This document shows positions 10,221 to 25,200 of a DNA stretch of 64,000 bases, in pieces (positions within the stretch are counted from its first letter, which is position 1; every line of letters starts with the position of its first letter). The stretch is from assembly GCA_028554795.2 (NCBI GenBank), contig CM068826.1, positions 106,733,602 through 106,797,601 on the forward strand. Reading direction: 5' to 3'. A program made the position numbers and the translations under genes. The DNA comes from Sinohyriopsis cumingii. Its lineage: Eukaryota > Mollusca > Bivalvia > Unionida > Unionidae. The notes beneath the pieces are model-generated. The model searched no databases. It saw only the letters and a program-made list of their open reading frames with translations, and was not told the origin of the DNA.

Positions 10221-13200
10221 GTAAAGAACAATACGCTAAGGTCGTGCTAAAATTCTAAGGTTAGCGTTTTCCTAGCCACTAAAACTAGACTTGATGCATG
10301 TAAAATACCCTATTCAGTGGGCAGGGTCCAGTTTTTATGTACAAATTTAATGCCGCAATCAGCGACCTAGTATAAAAAATCGTAAAAAATCAAATACACA
10401 AGTAAGGTAAAAAAGGTCCATATTTTTAGATACCTATAATAAAACAAAGCGTAAGAATAGTATTCACTTGACCAGAGAAGTCAATGGCAGTTCACAGCAG
10501 AAGAGGTTTATGCACCCCAACCCCTATTTTATACATGCATTTTTCACATCCAAATGCCATTTTTGACAGCATGTGGTGCTCACAGTGCAAATGCAAGCCC
10601 TTTTCCTGGATGAAAATTTTGAAAAACATTGTCTACTAAATAGTTTGATGTTATTCAGAATAGTTGTCATCCAAGCCGTTTTTGAGATACTCTGCTTACC
10701 TTGAACCCACATGTCTACTGCTATGGGAGGCTAGCTCTTCTTCCTAGCCAACTATTGGTATTTCACTATCAACATACTGCAGAGCAACTATGGAAGGTGT
10801 ACATGCCTGACATCAATTTTAAGAACAACACAAGCCCAAAACACCTAGTTCACAAATATATCCATATCTATAAATAGTAAACAATAATAGCTGAAAAAGT
10901 CACACCATAGCCTCAAGTTAAGAAATTTGCCAGGGGCCAATATACGAAACTGGACCCTGCCACCTCAGTTGGAGACCAAACTATGGACTGAATCACCGGA
11001 ACGGACATGGAATATATGCAAGTCATCTATTAGTACCATTTTTATAAGTCTTTGGTATGACTCTGCCAGGGATCGAAACCACGACCTCCCGCATCCTAGG
11101 TGGATGCTCTAACCACTAGGCCACTGGAGCGGTCGTTAATTTTTGTATTATGCTGTATAATGATAGATATAAGCAATAAAAGGTGTGATGTAATTTATAA
11201 AAGCTTACATTAAATACCGAGTACAAATTTTATATTGCTGACAAAAGCCACAATTAATTTTAAATGCAACTTTATAAAGAATCATACAAACATAATAATA
11301 AACATATTTCCAGACATGGAAGCTTAATTGAAATGTTAAAAAAGCAATCCAAACTGCAAAGACTTTTTTGAATAGGAAGAAACTTCATAGTGATTGAAAG
11401 AATGGTAAAAGATATTATGAGTAGTAAATTATTAAGGGATAATAACTAATATTAGCAAATAGTGTTTTAAAAGTATGATTATACAGTCTGATTAATGTTG
11501 AGTGCAAACAATGGCACATATGAAGAATTCCATGTTTGTTCTGGTGATTAAATTATGTTTGGGTGATTCTATAAACCTGCAACCAAGTCGTTTAATGCGG
11601 ACTGTTGTAAATGTCTCTTTTCCCATTAATGTGTTTATTTTCATGACCTCCAAAAATGGTGATTTGGATTATGTTCTCATTGTTTATCAAGGAGGTCATT
11701 AAATATTGACAAAATAACAGAATTTTAACATGCATTATACAAAATCCATTCCAGAACATGCACCCCAAAATTGACAAGTTGGAGCTAACAGACTGTTGAA
11801 TGGTAGTGAAAGTTATAAGACCTTCTAGGAAATAGTTTTCATTGTGATTATTAATGCACCAACCTGACACTATGAAATAATATTAGGCATAGGCGTACAT
11901 TTATTGGCATATAAGAATGGAAACATATTAACATTAGAGAAAATACTTGCACGTCAACAAGTCATTCGCTTTTAAAGTGTTTGTGCTATGTAACATTGAA
12001 TTAGTTAATATAGGTTTATTACGTGCATTTACATGTTATTATGGCTTCATTTCTTTTATTATGTGTAGCACAGCAAAAAAAAAATTTTTCTCGTTCCAGT
12101 GACTAATAATATTTTGTATTATTATTATTATTATAATGATGGTATGAATAAATATTGTTTCTCAATGGTAATCATCATAAATTTATGATCCTCACAATAG
12201 TATGTTCATTTATTATTGCTTTTTATATTATTGCTATTTACATGTATTGTTTTTATTTGTTAATTAAGATGAGGAGAAAGGAATACCATTTAATTCCAGC
12301 TGTCATTACTTTGATATAAGAATATGATTAAAAACAAGAAGTTTTTATTGTTTTGCACTTATGGAAATGAAAACTAGCTTAGTTTCTTAGTCGGTGATCA
12401 TGTGAAAGTGTGAGTACTTTTTTATATTATTATTATGTATGGGTTTATTCCAGGATGCCTTAATATTATTCTATGATATCTGTCGGGGTAGAAATAATTG
12501 ATAGTCCATTGTTATCTCTGGACCAGCAGATTTTTCTGGTTGCTGGTAAATTACAGCAGTTTCCCTCAAAACTGATATAAATAAAAATTCTTCAGCAATA
12601 TTTTCATCTACATAGGTCATCTTAATTCCATCAGATACTTAAACTTACCGTCAGTCCTGCTGATAAAAGTGTCACACAAATTTACATGCTCATTTAACCT
12701 GTTAATATGTTGTATAATAAGGTTTTTTGTTAGTGAATATATACCTTTGTGCATTCCTTCAATATACTTTCCATGTACCTTGCATCATCCTTGCTGAGTG
12801 TCTAGTTATTAAATGCCATTTTGTAATCAATGTTTGGTATATTGTTCATACACTGGAAAGCTGCACTTCCATCTGCAAGATGGTTTCCAAATCATCTGAC
12901 CCACAGTGAAAATTTTATAACAGGATTCAGGCAGAAATCACTTGAAGCTATGTCAGGGCTGTATGAAGGCTATGGCAGCTTTGTTTCTTCACGATACCTG
13001 ATTATGTGCTTGTGTGTAGTAATAGAGTAGTTGAGTTCCAGTGTGCAAATGGGTGTTTTGGTAGTGTTCTTCAACTTTTGGCAACAAAATAATCCAGCTG
13101 CATGACTGTTCTTTTGCACTGAAATAAGGCCTGTTAAACTTTCTTGACAGTCTGACTAATTCTAGTGAATTGTAGTGTCTGTCTGTTTGCTCTGATCCTG

Positions 13201-16200
13201 ACTTTATTGTTTTATCATGAGTTTGGTTTATCTGCAGATAAAGTGCAGACTGTTCTAAAGCAACACTGCTAAGCATTAAGCATGGCTGCAGTACAAAAAG
13301 GTATAAATACCACGATCAGTCGTGTGATATTCATATTATGATGTCCTGTGTTATTGTGTCTGACTTCTTATAAAACTTCAGGAATGTTAAAACTTTTTCC
13401 CTATCATTTGATTCACATACACACACATGTTCAGAGTTTACTTTTTTCAACCTAGCATTTAATGCAAATTTTATATTGTAGCGATTACCAGTATTGTCAA
13501 GGGGTGTCATTTATTTCAAATGGTAATTTATTTCAGTTTTAAGAACACATTTTGAGGGGCCTCGAGTGGCCAAGTGGTCTAAAGCGCTGTTCGTTACGGA
13601 TCACTGCCATCTCACCTCTGTCTGTGGCGGTTCGAGTCTAAGATTCCGCCAATGTGGGTATGTGAGAAAGCTTGCCAGTAGCTTCTCGAGGGTCGGTGGT
13701 TCTTTCTGGGGTTTTCCCGGGTTCTTCCTCCACCATTAATACTGGCCGCCATGTATAGCCTATCATGTGCTGAAAAAAGGCGTTAAACCCCACAACAACA
13801 AAGAACACATTTTGGAATAGGAAAATTAAAGGATACTCCTCTTGAATTGGATTGCAGAGCCAGCTCTGACTAGTGTTGTAATTTTCTACATTGGATCAAT
13901 GGCGTGAGGGACTCGATTTCAGAAGGAAGAAACTGGTATAAATAAATAATTTACCAGTAGCATCAACTCATTGAAATATTACTTTGGAAAGAAGACTAAT
14001 TCAGTGATAGTTGTAAATATTAATTAAAACACTTGTAAAAGATGGCTTGATTACTAAAATTAAATGAGTAAACACTACAGTTATATGGGAGCAAGATCAG
14101 AAAAAAAATTCCACATTGCTGCCATTTTCTGTTAGGCCAGATAATTAAACATGTCATTCATTTTCATGAGACCAAATGGAAAATTCTAGTACCAACCTCA
14201 CTATTCACACACTAAAAAAAGACCAGGGATAGTAATGCTTAGGTTTGGTCAGAAATATAGTTTAATGTTATGTTCATAGTCCAGAATGTGACTTGCATTC
14301 TTAAAGTGAGATGTCGTATTGTGAATTAAAGTTTTTATGACTATTATTACTACTACAAATAAATGTTAATTCCAGTGAATAATTATTTGAGTATATTAAT
14401 CCACCCAAACTGAAAAACTAAACACAGTAATAAAACTGATTATGCTTTGGTTGTTAAGGCAAAAATGAATATTTCTTAAAGGTCACTGGCCACATACATT
14501 GTGCAAATGTGTGATATTATAGTCAATAAAAAAAATGCATTTGTTATGTATGCACACCATAAAAATGTTTAATTAAACTGGAAAATCCACTTTCTTAAAT
14601 GAAAAAATTATTCAGCAATTTCTGTAAACAATCGGTAGTTTCCACGTGCCAAATACAGATAACAAAATCACCAAAGAGATGGGAATATCACCTGATTGCT
14701 TGAAGGCACCTGCCATTCATGCATGGTATTTTATAATGTGCAAAAGGACCAATATTGTATTGTATCCAGATTAACTATTTGATGGTATCTCGCAAATAAA
14801 AAAAAATCATTATTTGAAAATACATTCTCAGTGAGTGCAAATGATAATATTTTCATTAGCATGGGTTACAAAAGTATTATTAAGCAAGTTATTGCTGTGT
14901 ATACTATTTACATCAATGCCCATTTGTATGAATCATGATTACAAATGGCAAACAAATCGAAGCCCGAGTGATGAATAAACAACTTGTTTACAATTAATAA
15001 TGATCTGAATATTTAATCTATAATCATAGAGAAATAATAGCTATTATTATGTTGTTTACAAAATAAATGTTACTGGTCAGGATCATTAACTTGATTTTGG
15101 ATGAAGGTCAAGAACAAAATACAGATCAACATAACATATAATCATTGAAAAAGTCCAACTAACAATTCAAATGAAATATACAGAAGATATTTAAGTTCAA
15201 ACTTTGATAGCAAACTATTTATTTTTATAAATAATGTCTACCTTTGATACATTCTTAATGGCCATAGTTATAAATACTATAGACTTACTAAGGATGGGGG
15301 ACCCCGAGTGGCCGATTGGTCTAAAGCGCTCACTGTTATGGATCATTGCCATCTCACCTGTCTGCTTGGGTTCAAGTCTCAGATTTGGCCAATGTGGGTG
15401 TGTGAGAAAGCTTGACAGTAACTTCTCGTGGGTTGGTAGTTCTTGCGGGGTTTTCCCAGGTTCTTCCTCCGCCATTTATACTGGCCGCCATGTATAGCCT
15501 ATCTTTTGCTGAAAATGGTGTTAAACCCTACAACAACAACTACAGCAACTAAGGATGGTGATTCAGAAATTGAACCTCCCACTGCTACTCTGACTTAAAA
15601 CTGGCATACCCTGTCAACACAACATTGTTCTGCCCACTGTAGCAATTTCAAAGCTGGTGAAACAAATGTTATAACATCTTGGCTAGCCAGCATGTTTCAC
15701 AGAAAAGTTGTCCTACCAAGCTAGATCTATTGGTGTGCAGCTAGTAGATTTAGGTTATTTTTAACCTTGGTGTACAAGTCACACGGCCTTTTTTAATAAC
15801 CAGCTGTGTGTGTGTGCGTGATTTGGATTTTTACCATGGCTTTAAAAAGTTTTCAGTCATATCGCTACGATGTCTGCAGTATGGCAGTTATTAGTGATGT
15901 TTAGCACTGGGGCCTCATTTCGCAGACATGACATGTAGCATCATGTCCCACCCATTCACATTATTCTGGCACAAGGCTGACCAGTCTTAACACTAACCCC
16001 TTAATGCTGAGCACCAAGTGATGCAGCTGTTAGTACCATTTTTTAAGTCATTGGTATGACTCTCCCGGGATAGAACCTGTGACCTTCCTTATCCGAGGCG
16101 GAGGCTCTAATCAGTAGGCCACTGGGGCGGTCTTAATAACCAGCAGATTCCTAAGGAAACAAAACAAAAATTGTTTGACTTCAGTTAACATTAGCATAAT

Positions 16201-19200
16201 CATTTAAATTACACCAGATCTTTTGAGAAAAGCAAGAAAAAACTTGAATATTTTGTGCCAAAATTTAATTATAAAACTACTTAGTAACCACATTTTTACG
16301 TGTATACATTTTATAAGTGATATGTGGAGTATTTTAAGTATTTAAATAATGGTACCAGTATTATTTCAATGTGAAATATGTATCATTTAAAGTATTATTA
16401 GTTTTGTTTAAATTTAGTTTAGACTTGATTTATTTTTGGTTTTGATTGCTCTCAAATATCTCATTTTATGATAGGCTTCTTAGTAGGTGTTGGTAACAAA
16501 CATAGATATCTTTCCACTTTGGAAAATGTGCAACGTAAATTGCATGTTTTTAATACAAAAAGCAATTTTGTGGTCTAAAAGGCATGTCTTGTCAAACACA
16601 CTTGAAAAATGAAAATTTCCAGAAAATGTAGTGTTGACTTTGTCTGTCTGTCTCTTGACTTTTCCAGGACCTGCTGGCAGCATGACAACTATGTTGGTTA
16701 AATTGGCAGAAAATTGTCTGCAGACTTGCACCAGAAATTTGACCTGTTAATTGATTAATTAATTAATAAATCCAGTTAACCAAATTACCTAACTATAAAC
16801 AAGAAGACTAGGTGTTAGGGTTAGCGCTAAAAACATTAAAATTAAAACTTAATTATTTGTTTTTCTATCATTACCTCTATGGTCTAGTATGACAAATGAT
16901 GTGATAATAATAAAATAAAGATTATCTTAATTAGATTTGTTTATTGTTGTGAAAAAAATATGACAATTTAAAAGCACAGTACAGTGTTGGATAATTTGGG
17001 AGAATGATTATGTCTGGAAAATTGGATAATCAGCATCTTAATGTGCAGTTTAAAGTTTTGAAAGATGTGGTTGATTTTGCAGACCCACAGCATCGAAGGG
17101 AGTCAACTAGGTCCAGATGTTCAAAGAAAGGTTCTGGAAGCCACTGTTCTAAGTCCCATCTGCCAGAGATACCCACCAGCACTTTCTTATCGCAGAGCGT
17201 TCATGAAGAAGTTTATTCACATTGTAAGCTTGGAAAAGAATCATACAAAGTTGTGCATTTCTTTGGTACTGAAAGATGTTGTTTTTTGTTACTGAACAGA
17301 ATTAACATTTGTCAAATAAGATGCATATTTTATTATTGGTTGATCGCAATTATCTGTTACATTATCGTCCATAAAGTATTAGTTTGAGTGATGTTTCTGG
17401 AAAGTGAATACGTTCATTTAATCCAAACTTTACAGCAGAATACATGTATTAACAATCAGTATTATTTGAAAAGATGCCCAAAAGATTATGGTGGAGAATG
17501 AATAATTGTGCAGTGCTTTATATACACATAATCACCCAGTGCACTTTAAGGCTTACAGCTGTCAGGTCACAAGGATAAATACCTAATGAATTTCTTCCTC
17601 ATATGCATGAAATTTCTTATTAGTTTATAGTAGAGATGACAGCAATTATAATGAATATATGATACAGTAAACCTTGATTTATCTGCTATAAATGGCATTA
17701 AAAGACATTGATTTTGCTTCCAAGACTGAAGTTAATCATTCTGAAGCAACTAGGGAAGTTTTGTAACCATTCTTTGATTATTTAATTAGTATATATAAAT
17801 GTTTTCCAGCTTGAAGAGTTTGATATTGAGATACATGATGAAGTTTATGAGGCATACACTGACTTACTTCAACAGGAGGAGGAAGAAGATGACACTTTGT
17901 GTTACAAAACCTACACACTGGTAAGATGTACATGATAAATTTGGTCAGACTTGTACAAATTTGAACCCTTTAAAATCTCAAAATTATGGGGAAAAATTCA
18001 AAATTTAATTAAAAAAAATTCAAAACTTATTTTGTGATGTGACAAATTAGTGAAATTATATAAAAAAATATTATATAATAAATATCAACTGTGAAAATAT
18101 AGTTTGTCCAAAATGAAAGGGCATCAATCTGACATTCAAAATGACTGCCACTGTAGCCATATTAAAAATCTTGCTTTGGCTGCTTCTCCTGAATGGTGTG
18201 CATGACCCAAATATGTAAAACTACAATTGAGAACATGTTATTTACTCATCAAAGCCTACTGAACATTCCTGAAAATAAAAATTTGAAAATGATGACATCC
18301 AATCCAATTTGAAAATCATGTTATCAGTATTCTTACTGAATGTATGGTCATTTCAACATTTGGTTTTCACTAAAAGATTTATGATGCTAAATAAAATTGG
18401 CACCAATCTGGTGCTTTATATGGCCACCACAGTGGTTTTCTTTAAATCCTTTAATTGCTACTTCTCCAGAATAGATGGTCCTATCAATATTGAATTTTCA
18501 CCAAAAGACATCTTATGGTGTCTGATGTGCAATATGATTGCCACTGCAGCCATCTTGGAAATCGTGTTATTGCAAATTCTTCTGACGAGAAGGTCATATT
18601 GACATGGGCTTTTCACCAGCAGACATCTTATGATGTTTAGCTGGGCCTAAATGAAAATGATGTTGATCTGAGGTATACAATGGCTGCCATAGTGGCCATT
18701 TTGAAAATCCTGTTATCACCTGTCATGAATGAATAGTTGTATCAACATCACATTTTGATTGAAAGACTGCATATGCTGTCTAATTGGTCCTAATTAAAAA
18801 TGGTGGCAATCTGATGTCTACAAATGACTGCTATAGTGGTCATTTTGAAAATCTTGTTATTACCAATCCTCCAGAACAGATGGTTGTATCAACATGGGAT
18901 TTCTCCTTTGAATATGTTTCCCAATAATATGATAGGAATATTAGCCTGCTGCCTTGTGAATCAAGCCCTACTAAAAGACAGAAATTAGTTTTTGTCTGTC
19001 TATATTGATAGACAAAGGGCAATTACTCTTGCTCAGTACCTCCCCTTGTTATCACCAGATGTGCCAGTTTTAAGCTTTGCTGCTGTACAGACTACACATC
19101 GTACAATTCATCCTCTAACAATCCAGCTGTTTTTGTGTTCCTATGGACCCATACAGTTAATTTTAGATTTATTGTGCAGATTTATCTATCTACTGCATGT

Positions 19201-22200
19201 TGTCTGCATTATTTTTCAATTTCTGCCAACTTTTGAGTAATTTTTCACGTATCCGAACTTTGTCTTATAGGACCACTATGCTACCATGCTATCATTGACC
19301 TTATACAAGGTCATTACAAGTTAACGTACCTTTGACTTTATTTTCTTACTCTGTCTGTTGTTGTAGGGTTTAACGCCATTTGTCAGCATAAGATAAGGTT
19401 ATACATGGCAGCTAGTATAAATGGTGGAGGAAAAAGCCGGGAAAACCCCAGAAAGAACCACCGACTCATGAGAAGTTACTGGCAAGCTTTCTGACATACC
19501 CACGTTGATGAAACCCAAGACTCAAACCCATGCAGACAGAGGTGAGATGGCAATGATCTGTAATGGTTTTGCGCTTTAGACCACTTGGCCACTCAGGGCC
19601 CTTACTCTGTTATGGAGCTCTTATAAACAAAATTCTGAAGTACTGATTGATAATTATGCTTAGGTTTATTCATATTTCATGCTGGTTTTGATAGCGGTAT
19701 GGTTCAATTAGTAACTAAGCATTCTGCATAAGTTTAGAACAGGGCTTCTGATTCAACACTTTCACTAATCTGTTAGTTATGATCTAGTAATTTCAAAATA
19801 TTACTGGTTTCTACTTTAGATTGTGTTTTTGTGTCATTTCAGCAGCATGTCAATTTAAATGATTTATATGCAACTTCAGAGCATGGAAGTCTACCATGTC
19901 TTGTTTTGTTTATACCACGTATAGACCATTTATAATATGTAGTTAGTGGAAGCCTGGGCTTCCGTTTTGGTTAATTATTCTTATGCTGATTTGACAATTT
20001 ATGCTAGTAGCTAAAAAGTCAAGTACTAATTTGCTATTCTATGCTTTGTTTTCTATTCTTGTGTCATTTCAGGAGGAATGCTTACTTTAAGCATGAACTG
20101 CACATTCACAGCGATCGTTTTTTTGGCATTGAATGGAAGGAAAGATGGAATAAATCTAGGAAGACAACCTAATTGTTGGCAATTAAGGTCTCATTGGGGA
20201 GTATTCCCCCATTTGTATGCAGCCCATGAGGCATAAGTCCTTCTGTATATCAGAGCATGGCTTTCCGGCCTTTAAGTCCGACCAGGCCTTTGGAGCAGTC
20301 ATTACCAGTGATAGCTGGACCATCTTCTATTCTGCCTGCTTCCAGGTTGACCATTTTCTGGGCAAACCAGCCGTCATCGCTAGTAGTACTGTATGTTCAG
20401 TGCTTGCCCACAAGGGAGAGCTAGTGACATTTTACTGGGGATGTAATTAAGTCTTCATACCACCTGGTATATCTTCTCTAGGGTTGCAAGTAGACCCATT
20501 TAGGCTTCGACATACAGTGCATGCAACAGAACTCCTTCAAATCCACCATCCTTCACATCTTACTCAGATCTGACTGGAAGGACAGTAGTTAGCTTTCAAA
20601 TCGCCGTTGAGGACAATTTCATTTTTCAGGTGTTGGCTACTTCAGAATGCCCCCACCCTTACCACTGCTCTAAAGAATTGGTCAATCTCATTGAGGAGAA
20701 AGAAATGGACAGACATCTTCAGAACCGATCTCCCGGCACTAGACAAGAATGTGGTAGCTGTTCATAAGTAAGCTCATCTGTATTTCAGAGCAGACAAATA
20801 GCCACATTTGAGAGGCAAGTGACCAAGTCTGCTCAGCATACTATGGCCAATTCTTGGACGGGTTCAGCCAATCAACTCTTGATACGACGTATTGCTTGGG
20901 TCCAATCCACATCGCTCCTACCTTATACCCTCCATTTCCAGATGATTTTGTTGGGGTCAACATTTCTTTGGAGGAAGTTCAGAGGCATACAGCTCAGGAA
21001 ATGCCCCTCCACCTCACTGCTCAACCCACATGGATGTTTTTGTTAAATATCCTCTCGTCTCTTCTTAAATACACCATCACATTGGGAGACAGTTGACTTT
21101 CTATGACAGGAGATACAGTCGCTCATCAGAGGTGTTGGAGCTTATGCAAAGGCCACAATCCTCTGTGTTTTACTCAAGGCTGTTTCTTTTTCAGAAAGCA
21201 CACAGAAAGTTGAGGCCCACCATCAACTGGGGTTTCCTCACTCAATTCAAGATGGAGATGGCAAGTCAATCTGCCTATCCGTCAGATGAGGTGAGTATGT
21301 AATCAGTCTCAATCTGACAGATGCATACTTTCATGTCCCTGTCTCCCACAAGTTTCTTCATATCACTTACCATGACACCGTCTATCAATTCACCATTGTT
21401 CCCTTTGGTCTCAACATCAGTCCCTGGGCTTTCACTTAGATTATTGAAGGCATCATCTTCCTGTTCTGGTCAACATCATCTACAATGATGGCAGCATACC
21501 TGGCAACATCGTCCAGAAACACTTGGTAAGTTCTATTCTACTCCAAGGCAGGAATGAGCTTCTTTCTCTTCTAGCTCATCTTAACTTTCTAGTGAACTGG
21601 AAAAAGTCAGACCTATGTCCATCCCAGAACATTGTCCATCTTGGTTTGGATTTCTTAACCAACTGGGGCCCCAAGTGGCTGAGTGGTCTAAAGTGCTCAC
21701 CATTACGGATCATTGCCATCTCACCTCTGTCTGCGTCGGTTCGAGTCTCGGATTCGGCTAATGTGGTTATGTGAGAAAGCTTGCCAGTAGCTTCTCGTGG
21801 GTCGGTGGTTCTTTCTGGGGTTTTCCAGGTTCTTCCTCCACCATTAATACTGGCCACCATGTATAGCCTATCTTGTGCTGAAAAATGGCGTTAAACCCTA
21901 CAACAACAACAACAACAACAACAACTTAACCAACCAGAGGTTGGTGCAGCTTCCTTTTGTTTGCATCACCAGTATAGGTCGAACTCATCGAGTGTTTCCA
22001 AGACTTGGATTTCATTAGAGAGTTTTGCATCTCCTCAGTTTATTCAGTGCGGCGGTGGACCTGATCCTTTTTATGCGCCCCTTACAGATGTCATTGCTGA
22101 CTCAGTGGTGCCCTTTATAAAGTTCCCTCAACCAGGCCATCCTGATCATGCATGAGATTTGATCATTCTTGCATCAGTGGCAAAACCCAGGTTGGCTGAC

Positions 22201-25200
22201 CATGGTAATCCCACTAGAGAAGCCCCAAGCAGAAATAATGGTATGACCAGTGCATAATTTTGGGGTGCCCACCTCTTGCCGGACTTAACTACCGTCGGCG
22301 GCATGCCTCCTTATGTCAACCTGAATTCCCTTCAGTTCATATCGGAGGGTTAGGTGAGTCTCATGACACCATTGGGCTTCATGGCCCCAAATAGGTTACC
22401 ATCTGTTGATAATTAAACAGTCATAGCCCCAAATAGGTTACCATCTGTCAATAATTAAAGTCATAGCCCCAAATAGGTTACCATCTGTCGATAATTAAAC
22501 AGTCATAGCCCCAAATAGGTCACCATCTGTCGATAATTAAACAGTCATAGCCCCAAATAGGTTACCATCTGTCGATAATTAAACAGTCATCGCTTGCTCT
22601 CTTTCTTAGGTTGAGAACAGCAGCCATGCAAGATCCTGTTTGCACCCTCAAGCATTAGATTGAAGCGCACAGAGACAAGGCATGTGCAAAGAAGGCAGGA
22701 TATCATCCTTCAAATCCTTTATTTGGAGCTAAAATGGTTTGTACACCTGGTGTACTCTAAGGTCTCACCAGTTCAGAGTCACCTCTCGTAGATTGCTGCT
22801 CAGAAGTTTCGAGCGTTTTCTGTGAGTCTCACATTCAACTGCAATGTACCAACCCACGATATAATAGAAGCTGTTGGGTGGCAGGCAGTCAACTTTCTCG
22901 AGCCTCCATTTCAGAGATTTGGTATCGCAGAGGCAACTGAGAATTTGACGGGTCCAGTGGTGGCAGCATAGACAGACACCAGACCCAACTGGAGCAATCA
23001 ACATAGCTTGTTAGCTTTGCTGAATTTGTTGGTAAGAAAATTTCAGTTATCATCTTCTTAACCATATGTTAGGGTCACAGGTCAAGTGAGCCAAGGCTGT
23101 GTTGCTTATGTAGTTAGGAGAATGGGTTATCATTTGCATGGGGGAATTCAGCCATTCTTCCCTAGAAAGATACCCAAGGGAGAGGTCAGATGTTCAGTAT
23201 CCCCTCCTTCTATTACTTATTCTCCTAATGTAATGTGATTGTGGAACGTATTATGTTTCTCCAAGAATACTTACCCAATCACATTACATAAAAACCCTCC
23301 CAACCACCTTGCCATGCAGTCATCTTCATTAGTATCTTGCTCAGCTAAAAACTGGTGACACCTAGTGGTATCAAGGGAGGTATTGGGCAAGAATTATTGC
23401 CCTTTGTCTATTGATGTAGACAGGAAAAGACAAATTTTAGTCTTTTAGTAGGGCTAGATTCAGTAGGTAGCAGGCTTATATTCCTAATGTAATGTGATTG
23501 GATAAGTATTCTTGGAGAAACATAATTTACTGAAAAATTTGCTTTTCACTAAAATATGTTTTATAAAGACTGGTTGGGCCTAAATGAAAATAGTATCAAT
23601 CTGATGTCCTGTATGGTCACAATAATCTTGAAAATCTCATTGTTACTACTGCTGAAAAGTAGTATTGCCATGAGGTTTTCACCAAAAGAATTCTTATGAT
23701 GTCTAGTTGGTCCTAAATGAAAAGAATGCAGCTTACACTTCCAGTATGACTGCCACAATGGCCATCTTGAAAATCATGTTATTGCTTCTCCTCCTAAATG
23801 GATGGACATATCAACATGGGTTTTTACTAAATGACTTCTTATTATGTCTAGATGGTCCTAAATAAAATGGTGCAGCTAAGTCAGACGTCCAATATGGCCA
23901 GCATGTTGTGCATCTTGAAAAACTTGTCAACATTGGTTTTGAATGAACTATCATATCAGCATGGGGTTTTCACTGAAATACTTCTTAATATATTTAATTG
24001 GTTGTAAATGACAGCAGGGTGCCAGTCTGAATTCATATATGACTACCACAAGATTTTAGATTTCCCCTCTGATGCCAAGTGTGCAGAAGTTTCTTTTTCT
24101 TGCTAATTATAGAAAGTAAGTGTACATCTTACATGTGTGACATTGAGAACATTGACATAATGTGATACATAGTGTGATACTTACTAATGATAACAATATT
24201 AATACTTTCGGTAAATGGCATAATGGGCCCATTATCTTATCTGCTCTAAGGTCCGATAAATGTATTTGTTTGACAGGATAATTTTTGGTATGTACCTATC
24301 CAGTTGGTAAGAAATAGCAATATCAGTGGTACAGGTAATTTAGTAAAAATTCAGTGTTACAGGTGACAACTAAATCATAATAACTATGGTAAAAGTATGA
24401 CTAAATAGTAGTTTAAGTGGTACATGTTGTGATATCTAAATAGTAATCTCAATGGGACAGGTGATAATATAGTTGTAAATCTCAGTGGTAAAAATGGTAA
24501 TATATTTGTAATCTCTGGTACAAAAGATGACTAAATAGTAATCTCAGTGGTACAAATGATGATGAAATAGTAATTTCAGTGGTACAGGGGCCCCGAGTGG
24601 TCTAAACTGCTCTCTGTTACGGATCACTGCCATCTCACCTCTGTCTGCGTAGGTTCGAGTCTCGGATTCTCCCAGTGTGGGTATGTGAGAAAGCTTGCCA
24701 GTAGCTTCTCAAGCGTCGGTGGTTCTTTCCGGGGATTTCCTGGGTTTTTCCTCCACCATTAATACTGGCCGCCATGTATAGCCTATCGTGTGCTGAAAAA
24801 TGGCATTAAACCTTACAACAACAACAACATCAGTGGTACAAGTGATGACTTAATAGTAATCTCAGTGTTCAAGTGATGACTAAATAGTAATCTCAGTGAT
24901 ACAAGTGATGACTAAATAGTAATTTCATTGGTACATGTGATGACTAAATAGTATTATCAATGTTACATGTAATAACTTAATAGTAATCTCAGTGGTACAG
25001 GCAGTGACTTAATAGTAATATCAGTGGTACATGTGATGACTAAATAGTAATCTCAGTGGTGATAATATACTAGTAAGTCTCAGTGGTACAAATGATATTA
25101 TACTAGTAGCCTTAATGGTACAAGTGATGACTTAATAGTAATCTCGGTACAGGTGATGACTTAATAGTAATCTCGGTACAGGTGATGACTTAATAGTAAT

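Larger units (their letters stand above)
20080..23030 (+). mobile_element. DIRS-like retroelement fossil
   Basis: Fossil of a retroelement in EEF2KMT intron 3. About 21200-22100 resembles a reverse-transcriptase region of the DIRS type (recognisable TDAYFHVPVS and VPFGLNISPWAFT blocks). Weak similarity to a tyrosine-recombinase tail is seen around 22780-22960. The region before 20900 may be remains of a gag-like part. The element is badly decayed, with many breaks and no intact ORF, and is interrupted by a younger SINE (21665-21924) and a minisatellite (22383-22592). No terminal repeats were recognised, so the outer limits are approximate. Confidence 0.7.

Noticed and set aside
17004-17387. 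127-codon + strand frame overlapping EEF2KMT exon 2
   Set aside because: Wrong frame; the neighbouring frame carries the conserved FAM86 sequence with correct splice phases.
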